DNA of 64,000 nucleotides from Camellia lanceoleosa (lineage: Eukaryota; Streptophyta; Magnoliopsida; Ericales; Theaceae). Position 1 is the stretch's first letter. The number at the start of each line of letters is the position of its first letter. The stretch is taken from positions 2,976,001 through 3,040,000 of the forward strand of contig CM045759.1 in the NCBI GenBank assembly GCA_025200525.1. Reading direction: 5' to 3'. Below are positions 1 to 12,000 of this stretch, piece after piece. Both the position numbers and the translations under genes were made by a program. The notes beneath the pieces are model-generated. The model saw only the letters and a program-made list of their open reading frames with translations, was not told the DNA's origin and searched no databases.

Positions 1-378
1 TTGGATTTTTCTATTCTTCTTTTGTATTTTTTTTTTTTGCCATCATATCACTTCTACTTCTTGCATTTCTACTTTTTTTTAAAAAAAAAAAAAAAAACTT
101 AATAAATAGTCTATATTTTATTTATTTTTTCCAATTCAAACATGATTTAGAGTCTTTAATAACTATATATTAATTATTTCTTACTAACTCTAGAATTATG
201 AATATCGATTCAACAACATCAGTGAATGTCCACTCAGAAACAACAGCAGATACATAATCATCAACATGACCAAAAGATATAAGTAAAATTTAGTTATATT
301 CATTTTATTCAATAATTGAATACATTACAATACAATTTTATTGACAATTAAATTATATATATATATTTTTTAATTTAG
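1..378. other. AT-rich non-coding DNA
   Basis: Very AT-rich sequence with homopolymer runs and no convincing coding potential. It ends in a polypyrimidine/AG context just before the RPA-like exon that starts near 379, so part of it is probably an intron of that gene remnant. Confidence 0.5.
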
Positions 379-754
379 ATGTCTTGCTAGCAATACTAGA
401 GGCTGGACCAATACAAATGAAGAAAAATTTCAAAGACCACAAAGATGAGGAGACTCCATTACAAGAAATCATTGTTATTGATGATCAATAAGTTGTATCT
501 TCTTTCAAATTTTTCCTATCATTTTAACTTCAAATGTCTCTATTTGAAATCCATACTTATGTAGACAAATGCTAAATGTTTATGTATTCACCAAATAACT
601 TGTTGTATCTAACAATTCACTTTTTCCAGATTGAAGCCGACAACTCTAACGCTTTGGGGTGAATTCACAAAGAATAAAGGTGTAGCTTTTTCGAAACTCT
701 CAACTTCCTTCCCAATCATAATTGCCATGCGATTAAAGGTGTCCTCATACAATG
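379..754 (+). pseudogene. RPA70-like DNA-binding protein, 5' exon remnants
   Basis: Two exon-like pieces (about 379-491 and 630-754) encode OB-fold sequence of the plant replication protein A large-subunit family. Recognisable strings are LLAILEAGP in the first, and LTLWGEF followed by IIIAMRLKVSSYNG in the second. RPA70-type proteins bind single-stranded DNA through several OB folds in replication and repair; short lineage-specific copies are common in plants and in Helitrons. The second piece ends at a good GT donor (755). The donor of the first is degenerate: codons run into TAA where a GT is expected. The gene is interrupted about 30 bp into the next intron by a retroelement, and matching C-terminal exons resume at 8145. 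This is probably a dead copy. The family call is fairly safe; which RPA paralogue it was is unknown. Confidence 0.6.
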
Positions 755-784
755 GTAATTTATATATTCTTCAACATTTCTTAC

Positions 785-1366
785 TGTGAGGGGAATTTGC
801 ACTGAGCAGGCGGGCCGAGCTAAGTGATGACTTGAGATGTCTTTGGGTCGTACAACCGGGTTGGTTTTTGAGCTCGACCCTAATTGTCAATCGGAATTGA
901 GGCTGGAACTGACCGGGCTATGCCTAGCTCGGTGGAAATTGTTGGGTCCAATTAGAGTGCGAAAGGAGAAACCCGCCAATGGTATACGTCAATACCATTT
1001 GGCAGTTTGGCCATTATTGTTTGGCGGTATTGACGCGTACACGTGTAAGGAATAGAAAGGGCAGTACAACCGCTCGTCTAGATAAGGATGACAGAAGTAG
1101 TGCGCGCAGAACTCCTCAGGGTGGGTGGCCAGCCTAGAAAAAGGAGGAATGGAGGACATTGGAGGTAAGTAACCTGAACAACACTCACTCTCTCTCTAAA
1201 AGATCTCTCTTCTTCCTCTTCAAGTGATCTAACTTGACCGTCGGAGGGTCTATCTGGCGACACGCCGCTGGGTAGCTCACCGTTTTTGTGTTTCCAGGAC
1301 AGACGCCGTTACGCAGAGCTTGAGTTCAAGGAGTACGGAGAGCGGAGGATATTTCGCCCCCGTATA
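785..1366 (+). repeat. 5' LTR of the gag-only element
   Basis: Begins TGTGAGG and runs to just before the primer-binding-like motif at 1369. Base composition is clearly richer in GC than the flanking intron, and it includes a CT-rich leader (about 1185-1225). The 3' limit is inferred from the binding site rather than from a second LTR copy, which was not found. Confidence 0.5.
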
Positions 1367-1434
1367 ATTGGCGCCGTCTGTGGAAAGCTCTTTGATACTC
1401 AAACCTTGCTCTTTAAGCTTCTTCGACCATTTCT

Positions 1435-2721
1435 ATGGTCAACAACGATGAAACTCCACTATCCGTCGTCGATGGTGTCACTCCAAAATCTGTTCGACGG
1501 AGAGAAGGCCCCCTAAATGTTCCAGCCATGGCGAGCCTGGAGACTTCTTCGAGAGGTGCGTGAGACAAACGCGAAAGGAGTACTGATCGCTCGCAGAGTC
1601 TAGAGGGCCGTCGACGGAGAGGGGAGTCCCGTGCACAGCGCCTGGAGCACAAACTTAGAGACCAGGACGCCCTCATTCGCAGGATGGCAGCTGAGATAGA
1701 GATGCTGAAACGCCAGATAAAAGGAAAGGGTGTTGCTGGAGAGGGCAACCTCAGTGAGCGCACTCCGTCTCCTTATCCTAGTAGTCGCCGCCAGGAAAGG
1801 ACGTCATCTTTCTCTATCACCAGAAACTATGGGGTTGGAGACTCCGGCCCACGAGAGAGCAGATCCCTCACCCGCGACAGCACTTACCGCCCTTCGCGCA
1901 GGTCATTGACGTCGCGAGAAGCCCAGAGATTGCCAGCGTTGCAGAGGTTGAGCACCCAAGTCCATTGTAGTGAGGAAGTGGCAATGCCAGTGCCCAGGGT
2001 GGTGGCCCCTGCGCTAGTGGACAAAGAGTTGGCGAGACTTACAGCCACGCCGTTGTCCCTAGAAATCGAGGGTACGCCGCTCCCTGCCGAATTCCACCAG
2101 CTTAAGTTCACTCTGTACGATGGCAAGACGGATCCGTACATGCACGTGAGTCATTACCGGTAAGTAATGGCGGGACACCGGCGCAATGACGCCTTGATGT
2201 GCCTCATATTCCTAGCAAGCTTGGGAGAACTGGGCTTGAAATGGTTCAAAAGGCTTCCAGAGGGGAGTATCGAGGGGTGGCAACAGCTAGTGGAAGCCTT
2301 CGTCACCAGATTCAAAACCAATACTCGAACACCGAAGGAGGTCAACTATCTCCTAGGTGTCAAGATGGAGTCTGGAGGTTCATTGAAGGCATACAACGCG
2401 AAGTACTGGGAAACTTACAATGAGATCCTCGACTGTCCCACTAATCTGGCGATCATTCAATACAAGCGGGGTCTCCCAGTTGGACATAGGCTGCGAGATT
2501 CGCTTACAATGCACCAGCCCACAACCATGGAGTCCTTGATGCAACGGATCAATGAACGCATCCGTGTAGAGGATGATGCCACCTCCGCAACCGAGAAGGC
2601 TAATACGGTCGCGGTGGATAGAAGAGTGGCGGGAAAGGTTCACGCAGTCGGACAAGATGATGGCCATGCAAACCACCATGGAAGAGATATAGGGAGTTCG
2701 GTTTTCGGAAGACGTCTGTGA
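1435..2721 (+). pseudogene. gag: Retrotransposon Gag, two in-frame stops
   Basis: One reading frame opens at the ATG at 1435, 52 bp after the primer-binding-like site, and runs to TGA at 2721 with only two interruptions: TGA at 1561 and TAA at 2161. Both are one C-to-T change from CGA or CAA. The N-terminal part is basic and coiled-coil-like; the C-terminal half is a Retrotrans_gag domain (landmarks LGLKWFKRLPEGSI, SLMQRINERIRVEDD). Gag forms the particle that packages element RNA. No zinc knuckle is seen before the stop. With no pol downstream, any mobility would need proteins from another element. Confidence 0.75.
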
Positions 2722-2950
2722 GAAGACTGAAGAAAAGGGGCACAAAACTCGTAGTTTGTAAATGTCCGATCCATTTCTAGAACATCAAGCTCTGCCAATC
2801 TAAAGTTTTGTTTTTGGTTTTATTTTTGTAACCCTTTTTGCCATTGGCGCAATGAAACAAGTAAACCATTTTCTTGAGAATTGTTGTATTTTTGCCTCGC
2901 CAAGTGGATTTAGTGCGGTCCTATGGGCAACTGACAATCATTTTGACGGA

Positions 2951-3560
2951 AAGATCAAAATTCCTTGCCGGACGGATTTTGCTCGGCAAGAGGTTTGTTG
3001 ATGATTTTATCAACTTTGGAATTCCTTGCCGGACGGGTTGATGATTCTATCAACTTTGGAATTCCTTGTCGGATGGATTTTACTCGACAAGAGGTTTGTT
3101 GATGGTTTTAATCAACTTTAGAATTCCTTGCAGAGCGAATTTTGCTCGCCAAGAAGCAAGTTGCAGAGTTGACCTTGCTCGTCACCCGTGGAGTTCCTTG
3201 CCGAGCGAATTTTGCTCGCCAAGAAGCAAGTTGCAGAGCTGACTTTGCTCGTCAACCTTGGAGTTCCTTGCCGAGCGGATTTTGCTTGCTAAGATGCCAG
3301 TTGCCAAGCTGACCTTGCTCGCCAATTTTGGAGTTCCTTACCAAGCGAATTTTGCTCCCCAAGAAGCAAGTTGCAGAGCTGACTTTGCTCGTCAACCTTG
3401 GAGTTCCTTGCCGAGCGGATTTTGCTCGCCAAGATGGCAGTTGCCAAGCTGACCTTGCTCGCCAATTTTGGAGTTCCTTGTCGAGCGGATTTTGCTCACC
3501 AAGAAGCAAGTTGCCTTGCTGATTTTGTTTGCCAAGATGTAAGTTGCCGAGCTGACTTTG
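2951..3560 (+). repeat. 70-bp tandem repeat with 140-bp higher-order pattern
   Basis: The string GAGTTCCTT (or GAATTCCTT) recurs at 3121, 3191, 3261, 3331, 3401 and 3471, an exact 70-bp period. Units alternate between type A (AAGAAGCAAGTTGCAGAG core, 3191 and 3331) and type B (core ending CAGTTGCCAAGCTG, 3261 and 3401), which gives a 140-bp dimer. Looser copies extend left to about 2951. It lies downstream of gag inside the element and is non-coding. Confidence 0.85.
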
Positions 3561-3889
3561 CTCACCAACGTTGAAAATCCACGCCGAACTAAGCTGATTT
3601 TGCTTGCCAAGAAGTTGCCAAACCGATTTTGCTCGCCAACTTTTGGCAAAAAACTGATGGTTTGTTCAGTCGAAGAGAATTCCAACCGAAGAGTGAACAC
3701 GGTCTAAGGGCATCCCATTTAGTTTGGGTCACTGCTTTGCTTGTGTAAGTTTAAAGTAGAAGCCCACACTAGGGGAAAAGCAGTAAGGTTGATCTTAATG
3801 ACTTGATCTTGCCAAAAAGATCTTTACACAACAAGAGGATAGTTGATAGATTTTATCAACTTTGGAATTATCCACAGAGCGGATGATGC

Positions 3890-4640
3890 TCGACCAAATA
3901 AGTTGATGACTTGCTCAGCTCGAAGAGTTGGTGAGTGGATGTTGCTTGGCCAAATAAGTTGATGAATTGTTCAACTTTAACTTTCCTGGCCGAGGTGACC
4001 TTACCCGACAAGCCGAATTGATGATTTGTTTAACTCGGAGCTCCGCTGAGCAGGATGTCACTCGACTGAATGAGTTGATGAATTGTTCGACTCCAACTTT
4101 GTTGGCCAAGGTGACCTTGCTCGGCAGGCTGAATTGATGATTTGTTCAACTCAGAGCTCCGCTAAGAGGATGTTGCTCGGCCAAACGAGTTGATGAGTTG
4201 TTCAACTCATAGCTTGGCCAAGCGAATGTTGCCCGACCAAACAAGTTGATGATTTGTTCAACTTGGATCTCCGCTGAGCAGATGTTGCTCGGCCGAAAGA
4301 GTTGATGATATGTTTAACTTCCAAGCTTTTGGCTGAGATGATTTAGCTCGCTCAAGGAAGTTGATGTTGTGTTCAACTTTGAAAGCTCTTGGCAGAGATG
4401 ATTTAGCTCGGCCATAGAGGTTAATGTTTTGTTCAACTCCAAGACTTTTGGCCGAGATTATTTAGCTCGGCTAAGGTTTTTTGATGACTGGTTCAACTTC
4501 GAAGATTTTTGATCGAGATGATTTAGCTCAGCCAAGACTTTTTATGTTTTGATCAACTCCTAAGGCTGTTGGCCGAGATGATTCAGCTCGACCAAAAAAG
4601 TTGATGTTCTGTTCAAATACATGCATTACTTGCCTAAAAG
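3890..4640 (+). repeat. ~58-bp tandem repeat array, about 13 units
   Basis: A GTTGATGATTTGTTCAACT-like core, itself partly self-complementary (GTTGA...TCAAC), recurs near 3902, 3959, 4018, 4075, 4135, 4190, 4243, 4301, 4361, 4421, 4481, 4541 and 4601, separated by GCTCGGCCAA-like spacers. Period 53-60 bp. Non-coding 3' region of the gag-only element. Confidence 0.75.
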
Positions 4641-4915
4641 TAGATTTTGCTCGGCAAGATAAACGTTAAAGATTTGTTTGAGATCTGCACAAAGCTCCAG
4701 AAAAAAGAGTAACACAAAGACTTGGCTAGTTCAAGGTAAACATAAAGGGGTCCGAATCAAATCGGCCCCAAGGCTCTATCCCCTCCTTGGCTAGCTCAAA
4801 GTGGATGTCATCTAGGATTTGCAAATTCCTCATGAAAATTAGAAGTTTCTCTTGGCGAGCCCACTCTAAAGCGGAATTGGCCGATAATGGAAATTAGATG
4901 GTATTTCCATAATGG

Positions 4916-5399
4916 ATTTCCAAACAAAAAGAAAAATTCAAGGAAAAATGAGAAAAAAATTAGCTTATATTCATTCACTTTTTCCCTTTCCCTTCACATA
5001 TCCTTACCTAAATCCTAAATACAAACAATCTTAAAAAAATAACTGAAAAACAATTTTAAACTAACACTCCTGGCAAAATATTCCACATAAAAAACACGGC
5101 TAGCAAAACATGACAAACAAAATCTCAGTAATAGAGAACCTTTCAATATGACAAGAGATACAACATAGTAGCTTGAACTAAAATCCAACTAACCATAAGC
5201 AGCAGAGATGCTTATCAATTTATCTCCCCATTTGCCAAAAGTTTATTATTATATTATTAAAGCTAAAAAAAAAAGGGTATATAGACCATAGGAATTTTAC
5301 CAGAACATACAAGTACAATTCAACCCTAGGTTTTTAGTTTAGTTCAAACTCTTATGGTCTATAACTATCCTACAATTTCTTCTTAGAAAGTCAAAATAC
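4916..5399. other. AT-rich non-coding stretch between two retroelements
   Basis: No coding region seen. It probably represents host intron or intergenic DNA of the RPA-like locus, or the decayed tail of the gag-only element. It ends in the TCAAC target duplication of the next insertion. Confidence 0.4.
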
Positions 5400-5404
5400 T
5401 CAAC

Positions 5405-7822
5405 TGTCACGACCCAAACCCGGCCCTATGGGTTTAGCATCAGAATCGCCAAGAATCCGAGATTATCAAGGCTCTTTGAACAGTAAAACAGTTAAACAGA
5501 GTACAGGGCCTGGCGGAAGCCAATACAGTAAATAACTAGTGTCCATAGAGCTGTGAAAATCTGTATGCCAAAAACATTTTTCATGCATTCAAACAGTTCA
5601 AAACAGTACAATCTATACAATCATTTACAAACATTCAGTACGGGGACCTAATCCCTCGATAACAGTACGGTAAAACAGTAGACAGTCTATACAATAGTAC
5701 AAAACAGTGAGGAGACAGGTGGGGACAATAAAAACACCCCAAGCCATAGCATGGCGACTCGGAACCTCACAGTGAGGCACATAGGCTGGCTTGACAAAAC
5801 TGGGGACCAACCCACGCTCCTAGCTTCTTGGCCGAGAACCTACATATATATATATAAACAAGGAGCTAAAGCCCGATGAATAACATAAAGCGTAAAGAGG
5901 TTATGAATGAATGTCCTCACAAGAATGAAATCACCATTAAACAAGATTTTGATCTTTCAAGATTTCATCAATCACCATATGTGGTACACTCATTAGCCTA
6001 TAAACAAGAGGTCCAAAAGGATCTAGACCAACAAGAATGATGGCCATCAACAAGAATGATGGTTCCACAAGGAACCGACAGAGTTCTCGAATAGAATAAA
6101 GAATTGCTAAGGATGCCACAATACAGCCTGTAATACAGACCTACATTCATTCAATAAACAATAGCGATTCAAGAAATGATTCGATTCAGTATGCAAAAGA
6201 TAACCATTTTGAACATATCTTTACACAATTGTTACTCACAAAGATTGAGCTAATAGCAGCTAGAGCGCGTCCCCGAGAGCCAACCCTAAACAGTAAACCA
6301 ATAGAACACACACTAAGTTTCACAGTCGGAAAGGATGATAATTAAATCCCTAAATTTCCTCGGTGTGGTTCTATGTCTAAATCCTCATTAAGATGCCTTA
6401 AACTAGGCCTAGGAATGCCTAGGATGGGATGAGGATGCAAAAATGCGCACAGAAACAGTTTCAGAATTTTCAATGAAATAGAGCCTCCGCTCGAGCGAGT
6501 TTCGCCGAGCGGACAAGCAAACAAAGGTCCCCGCCGTCAAGGCCAACTTCCTTCGGCGTGAGACACAACCCTACGCTCGAGCGTATATTCCTCCGGGCGG
6601 TGATGCCGATGACAAGATCTTTGGATGCGTGATTTCTCCGCTCGAGCGTGAAACACTCCGCTCGAGCGGACTGTAAAACAAGTCGAAGAAAATGCTGGGA
6701 GCATGATTTCCCCGCTCGAGCGGCACTTCCCCCGCTCGAGCGGACATCAAAAATCTGGAAAATCCAGGTTTGTGTTCCAAGTTCAAAACTCAAGTTTGAT
6801 GCCCCCAACTCGATCCTCTTGGGCCCATTTTCTGGAAAACTCTTTCAAACACATAGAATAACACGTTTTAAAGCTCAATTTAAGAAATCAAGGCCCAAGG
6901 TGTTTCAATTAAACTCAATTTCAAACTAATTTCATGAATATCATGCAAACATGACATGCATGCACTTTAAACAATTTCAAGCTTCCAAACTAGCTCAAAT
7001 GAGCTCCAATCTTTCAAAACAAAGTGAAAGCATGGACTATAATACAAACATGAGCTTGCATGTACAATTCAACATGAAATCAACTCCAAAATACACCAAA
7101 ATGGCCATGCATGCATGAATTCTAGCATGAATCAACCTATTTGCACTCAAACATGGCTTAATTCTACAATTGAGCTTGAATCATGCAAATATGAAGTTCA
7201 AAGACAACAAGAAGAAGATGGATTCACTTACCTAAGTCTCAATTTCTTGTCTGGAAGTTCAATTATGCAATCTATGCCCCAAGTCTTCAATTTCTTCAAG
7301 CAATTCTTATGAACACAAGATGAAAACACTCTCACTCCCTAATCTCTCTCTCTCTATACGGTGGTGGACTCAAATGTGCTAAAGGAGTGTTGTATAGTGC
7401 AAGACCAAGTCTTGGGCAAGGTGTGGTGTAGTGGCCCACTAGGTGGCTTAAGTGTAATTAAGTCAAACTTGCCAATTAAATCAATATTTAATCTAATTTA
7501 ATCATTCCTAATCGATTTTCAGATAAATATATCATAAAATCACAAATATTCTACTGATTACAAAACACTAAACGGTTTCTAATTCGGCCGCCGATAAGGC
7601 CTTCAATTAGCAATTTAAACATACGAATTCAAACAGATAGTCATTCAATCAAACAGATGCAATATGCAATTCAATAGATAAACTTATTCAATTTCAGTTT
7701 CGATTTCAATCAGTCCAGTCAGTACTTCGGTGAGTTCAATTATCAGTCATTATCAGTTCTGTTTAACAGTAACTAGTAGCTAATTCAGCAGTTTATCGAT
7801 AATCAGTACGAGGGTTATTACA
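5405..7822 (-). mobile_element. Solo LTR of a Ty3/gypsy element (2418 bp)
   Basis: The segment has termini TGTCACGACCC...GGTTATTACA and is flanked by the 5-bp duplication TCAAC (5400-5404 and 7823-7827). Read on the minus strand it starts TGTAATAACCC and ends GGGTCGTGACA. That end is shared with the LTR at 45795, where it is followed by an initiator-Met-tRNA-like primer-binding site, so orientation is minus. There is no internal coding region, consistent with LTR-LTR recombination leaving a solo LTR. It contains a cluster of CTCGAG palindromes (6487-6743). Confidence 0.85.
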
Positions 7823-8144
7823 TCAACGCTAAACTGCATTGACTGTTTTCTAAAAACAAATAAACTACCTACAAAAACTAGACAAAATTTATTATGTCAC
7901 CGATCTACATCAAATGGTACCAGATCCTAGATAGATTAAACATAGCTAAAACGAAATTCTGGGGATGAGTGCATTAGCTTAAGTCAATGAATTTATAAAG
8001 TACATTTCCAATACCTTCTATTTGAAAAGAAAAAGGAGGTAATTTAGAAAACACCATAAAGATGACCATTTCCGTTAGCAACCTACTGTGCCTGAGGAAT
8101 TTACATCCCAAATCATACATCGATGTTGAATCACACACTTATTC

Positions 8145-8679
8145 GTGCTACAATTTTTCTTCCACAATAACAACAGATGCATATTTGAAGTAGATTTAAT
8201 TGATGAAAGTGGCAAAATCACAGCAACCATTTTTGATTCTCATGCTGAAATTTTTTTTTCAATCACTGCTGAGGAATTGATGAAGAACACATCAGATGTA
8301 AGTTCTACAACACTCTTCATTAAGTTCTACAACTTCATAATATTTACTAATCGTTACAATAACGTTTTTCTTAATTCAATAGGATGGACAAACTTCTCTT
8401 GAAATTCTGAAAAAGCTCTCTACAACAAAAAATCACATTTTAGAGTTATCTGCATATCAATATGATTTTGGTGGCCTATCACAGTACAAATTTAACATCA
8501 ATACAGTGCATAAAGAATGCATCATTGCTTCACCAAACCCCAAAGACTCAAATTCAGGAACAATCTCTCCACCAGCTTCAAAGAAAGCACGTAAAGAACT
8601 ATTTCTAGCTCAATCAAGTGCATCACTAGATCTAGCAGAATCAGATAATCCGCTTGTCACTTCAGAAGATGCAAAGTGA
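8145..8679 (+). pseudogene. RPA70-like protein, C-terminal exons
   Basis: An exon ending at 8297 and an exon 8383-8679, separated by an 85-bp GT-AG intron (8298-8382), encode the C-terminal DNA-binding domain of RPA70-like proteins. Markers are RCIFEVDLIDESGKITATIF, then GQTSLEILKKL and YKFNINTV, followed by a Lys-rich tail (ASKKARKEL). The last exon stays open for 99 codons to TGA. The CxxC zinc-ribbon cysteines expected upstream are not clearly present. Together with 379-754 this is the same gene, now separated by about 7.4 kb of retroelement DNA. The central OB-fold exons were not found. Confidence 0.6.
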
Positions 8680-11600
8680 GAAATCACCATGTTAACTATG
8701 ACAAAAAACTTAGACTAATTGCAACAAAAAAAAAAAAAAAAAAAATTCAACATTTTGCTATGTAGTATGAACTATGTTTGGCTTGTATAGTTGAACTCCA
8801 CTAGCTCATATGATTTTTATCTCCTTTGGTCATGTAGTTTCTTCTTAAGTTCCAGTTATGTCACTTCCATGAATCCATCTTTTTGGCTTTAAATGGATTC
8901 AATATAAAACTTTACCTATCTATGTTGTGCCTTTTGAAAACTGTTGTTAAATGTTAATCTTATCTTAAAGTAATTCACCTTAACTATACTTTCATCTTCT
9001 CATCTATTGAGTTACATGTTTAATGACATAATGATTTTTTATAGAATAATCCTTTATTAATGCTAATGTACTGCTTTTTATAAATACTTATAATATCATA
9101 TTAACACTCAATTACATAGTTCCTATTATAGCGCCAAATTCACCACTGGCACCCAAACTAGTTATATATAATTTTACACTTATCAAATACATATACATAA
9201 ATATAAATATTTAAATTAATTATATATAATTAAATATCACATTAAATTCTCATGTAACTACACAATTAATAAAGTCAAAAATAAAATAAAGTAATAATAA
9301 TAATAAATAATGACTTAAGAAAATTAGGGTTGCTACATTGAGCTATGATATACCTCTTTTTGTTATGAAAAATATAGAAATTTAAAAGTTATAATTAAAA
9401 CAAATATACAAATTTTTTTATTAAATGTGAAGTGCAGTGATATTTAACAATAATTGATATGGTATTTCTATTATTAATCCAATAATTTAAGTTACATTTC
9501 TTTTGAATTCAATTTCATAACTAAAAATACAATATGAATATAATATGCACATGGAGTTTGTGCCAACCTTCTAGTTTTTAAAAATAAAATGATTTCAGAG
9601 TATCTTCAACCTTTCATCATTTTCTTTTAATTTTTTTTTATCTAATTTGATTTTAAATTTAAATAAAAAGTTTAATATGATATGAATTATTTTAACTTTA
9701 TCATTAAATTTTTATCAATTTTTTAAAATACTTTCATTCTTATCTCAATTTTTTTTTCCTTATCTCCAATGCTTCGTCTTTTTAATTTTTTTTTTTTTAT
9801 CAAATTCTAATTTGATAAAAAAAAATGTTTTGTGTTGGAGATGCTTTTAATTGGAATTATCTTGAAAGAGAGAAAATTTGAATTTGTGGTTGATTGAAAT
9901 GTATAATTTGATTAATTCTCTTCTCATATTTGTAAACAAATTAAAGATTGACAGTTATAATCACATAATTATAGGTCAGATTCTGGTAGTTCTTAAAGGT
10001 GTCAAACATTTTCTATTTGTAAATATCATACTTATTAAAAAAAAGAAAAAGAAAAAAAGAAGTCATGTAACTCCTCTATATACTAATTTGTAAGACTTTG
10101 TATTTTCAATTTATTTAGATATTCTATTTGTATTTTCAATTAAAAAAGAGTTTAGATGTTCTATTGTGTTTCAATTTAAAAATCCTTTTATCAAATAACA
10201 AGTGTTGATATTTGGTATTTTTATGTGAAAAACATAAGGCTTAATTTTGTTATTTTCAAAAAAAATCAAATTAAATAGTTTTTGAATTAAAAAAAAAAAG
10301 TAATGAAATAGTTTTGATAATGCATAGTTTTCTTATATGTATTTATTATTAGTATTTGACAATTTACTTGATAGTCTCTTGGTTATATTGAGTTGGATTG
10401 TTATTCCACAAAAAAAAATTGTTGACAAGTAGTTGTATTATGTTTAAAATTTGTAAAAGTTTAAACGGTTAAACTGATTCGTATTCATCCGCCAATCCAC
10501 CAATTTGCATCAACTAATCCGGTGGACGGATGTGGATTGATTTTTCGAATCGGTAAATTCAACGGACGGATGGTGGATTGGAGGTTCCCTAATCGCAATT
10601 GAACCGCAAACGCCCCTTAATAATATAGATATTTAATTAAAATTTTGAAATAATAGATGCAACCTACCCAAGAGTTGTTCAACTGGTTCTTTAGCAAATA
10701 AAAATAGAACTGAACCAGTGGAGGTGAGATAGGTGGAGTTGTGGAATGATCGACATATAGTAGTAGCTAAGTACCATGCCAGCCCATGTCGATATTGCCC
10801 ATATAGTGTGTCGATTTTGCTGCCAAAAATGGTTAAATATATTTGATACGGTAAGTTTATGGACAAATCTGATCATAGAACTGACTACATGAAATGTAGG
10901 TGGAGGAAATTGAGTGAATCCGTATAATTTATAACGAACTTCGTCATGTGATATGTATGATCATAATTATTTTATGTGGTTAGTTTTGTATTCGTAGTTT
11001 TGTTGACATATGTTAAAGTCACAATAAATTGATAGTCATAAACACAATAGAGGTGGCTCAATCATTAAGCTAAGCCTATCGTGTGAGGCTTACCAAGAAA
11101 ATATCAAAAAAAATTTATTGTCGAATGTCCTAATTTTTCAAAGGCCTATTGAGATAAGGTCTTATTTTAATATTTAGCTTGGGGTCTCTAATTGACCCCT
11201 CATTGAAACACAAGTTGAGTTTTTCCTTAACACCAATTAATTTGAGGTGAATTGGTGAAAGTTGAGACTTAGGGCTGAGATGGGTAAGGTTGGGTTAGGG
11301 ATATACACACGGATATTGTCGAGTAAGCACATTATATACATGATTATCATAATAATAATATTTAAGAATGAGTTCTACTCAAAACTGTGTAACAATACAA
11401 AATTGACTGGGTTAGTTTTTACCATTGTTGTTTATATTAAAAAAAAATTTTAATTAATTGTTTTCCATTTAAAAGTAATTGTTAAAAAAAATTAAAAAAT
11501 AAATAATATTTCATTGTGTACTTGTAATATAAAATAGAAAAAAATAAATAATATATAACAATTCTTAAAACAAAATGATTACTGTCTATTTATCACAACC

Positions 11601-11800
11601 CATTGAAAAAAATTATTAGGAGTAAATATCAGAACATTTTTTTTTGACTTTAAAATTAAAAAAATTTTTAGAGTCAGGCAATCACCTGGAATACTTGCCA
11701 ACTCTACCTGACAGAGGCCCATTGTATATAGCTTTGAATGGGCTGGATTTAGCCTTGCTCACAGGCCTAAAAGCTGGTTCAAAGTTCATAATCCAACACC
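8680..11800. other. AT-rich intergenic region
   Basis: About 3.1 kb with no supported gene. It contains a MITE (9598-9848), poly-A/T tracts, and a short dyad-rich patch near 10465-10620 (ATCCGCCAATCCACC against GGTGGATTGG) that may be a decayed transposon end. Confidence 0.5.
9598..9848. repeat. MITE with GAGCATCTCCAAC-type ends
   Basis: Left end AGAGTATCTTCAACC and right end GTTGGAGATGCTTTTA are inverted copies. The interior is AT-rich and self-complementary (TCAAATTCTAATTTGATAAA). The same terminal motif bounds the element at about 51179-51728. No clear TSD. Confidence 0.6.
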
Positions 11801-11805
11801 CATAT

Positions 11806-11941
11806 CCAGACACGTGTCAAAATCATCCACCATTGACCCATTTCAATGCAATAGGATTCCGAATTAGGATTCACTTTCTTGTTGTAGATAGATAAAAGCT
11901 CTCTGGCTATGGCGGAGCCACCACCTTTCGAAAATCAGTAA
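11806..11941 (+). promoter_or_regulatory. Putative LHCA6 promoter/leader: G-box-like site and uORF
   Basis: A CACGTGTC element (11811-11818, G-box/ABRE core) and a GATAAAAG I-box-like element (11891) lie 100-190 bp before the LHCA6 start. Both types are common in light-regulated nuclear photosynthesis genes. An upstream ATG at 11909 opens a 10-codon uORF ending at TAA 11941. The transcription start is not known, so whether the uORF is transcribed is inference. Confidence 0.4.
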
Positions 11942-12000
11942 CCAAACACTCCTCTTCCAAAAAATTACAGCATTAGCAACAGCTCTCTGTTCATTCAATC

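Larger units (their letters stand above)
785..4915 (+). mobile_element. Gag-only Ty3/gypsy (TR-GAG-like) element, 3' end unclear
   Basis: A TG-starting LTR (TGTGAGGGG, preceded by CTTAC) is followed by a primer-binding-like site TGGCGCCGTCTGTGG at 1369, a gag reading frame, and about 2 kb of non-coding tandem repeats. No protease, RT or integrase is present and no second LTR copy is visible. It resembles terminal-repeat retrotransposons with only a gag domain, or a 3'-truncated Tat-type element. It lies in an intron of the RPA-like gene. The right boundary is an estimate from where the repeat-rich, less AT-biased sequence ends. Confidence 0.6.

Noticed and set aside
2951..3560. CRISPR-like regularly spaced repeats
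   Set aside because: Units are directly adjacent 70-bp tandem copies with no unique spacers, inside a plant retroelement.
379..8679. Helitron carrying the RPA-like gene
   Set aside because: No Rep/helicase sequence and no convincing CTRR end with hairpin was seen; kept only as a possibility.
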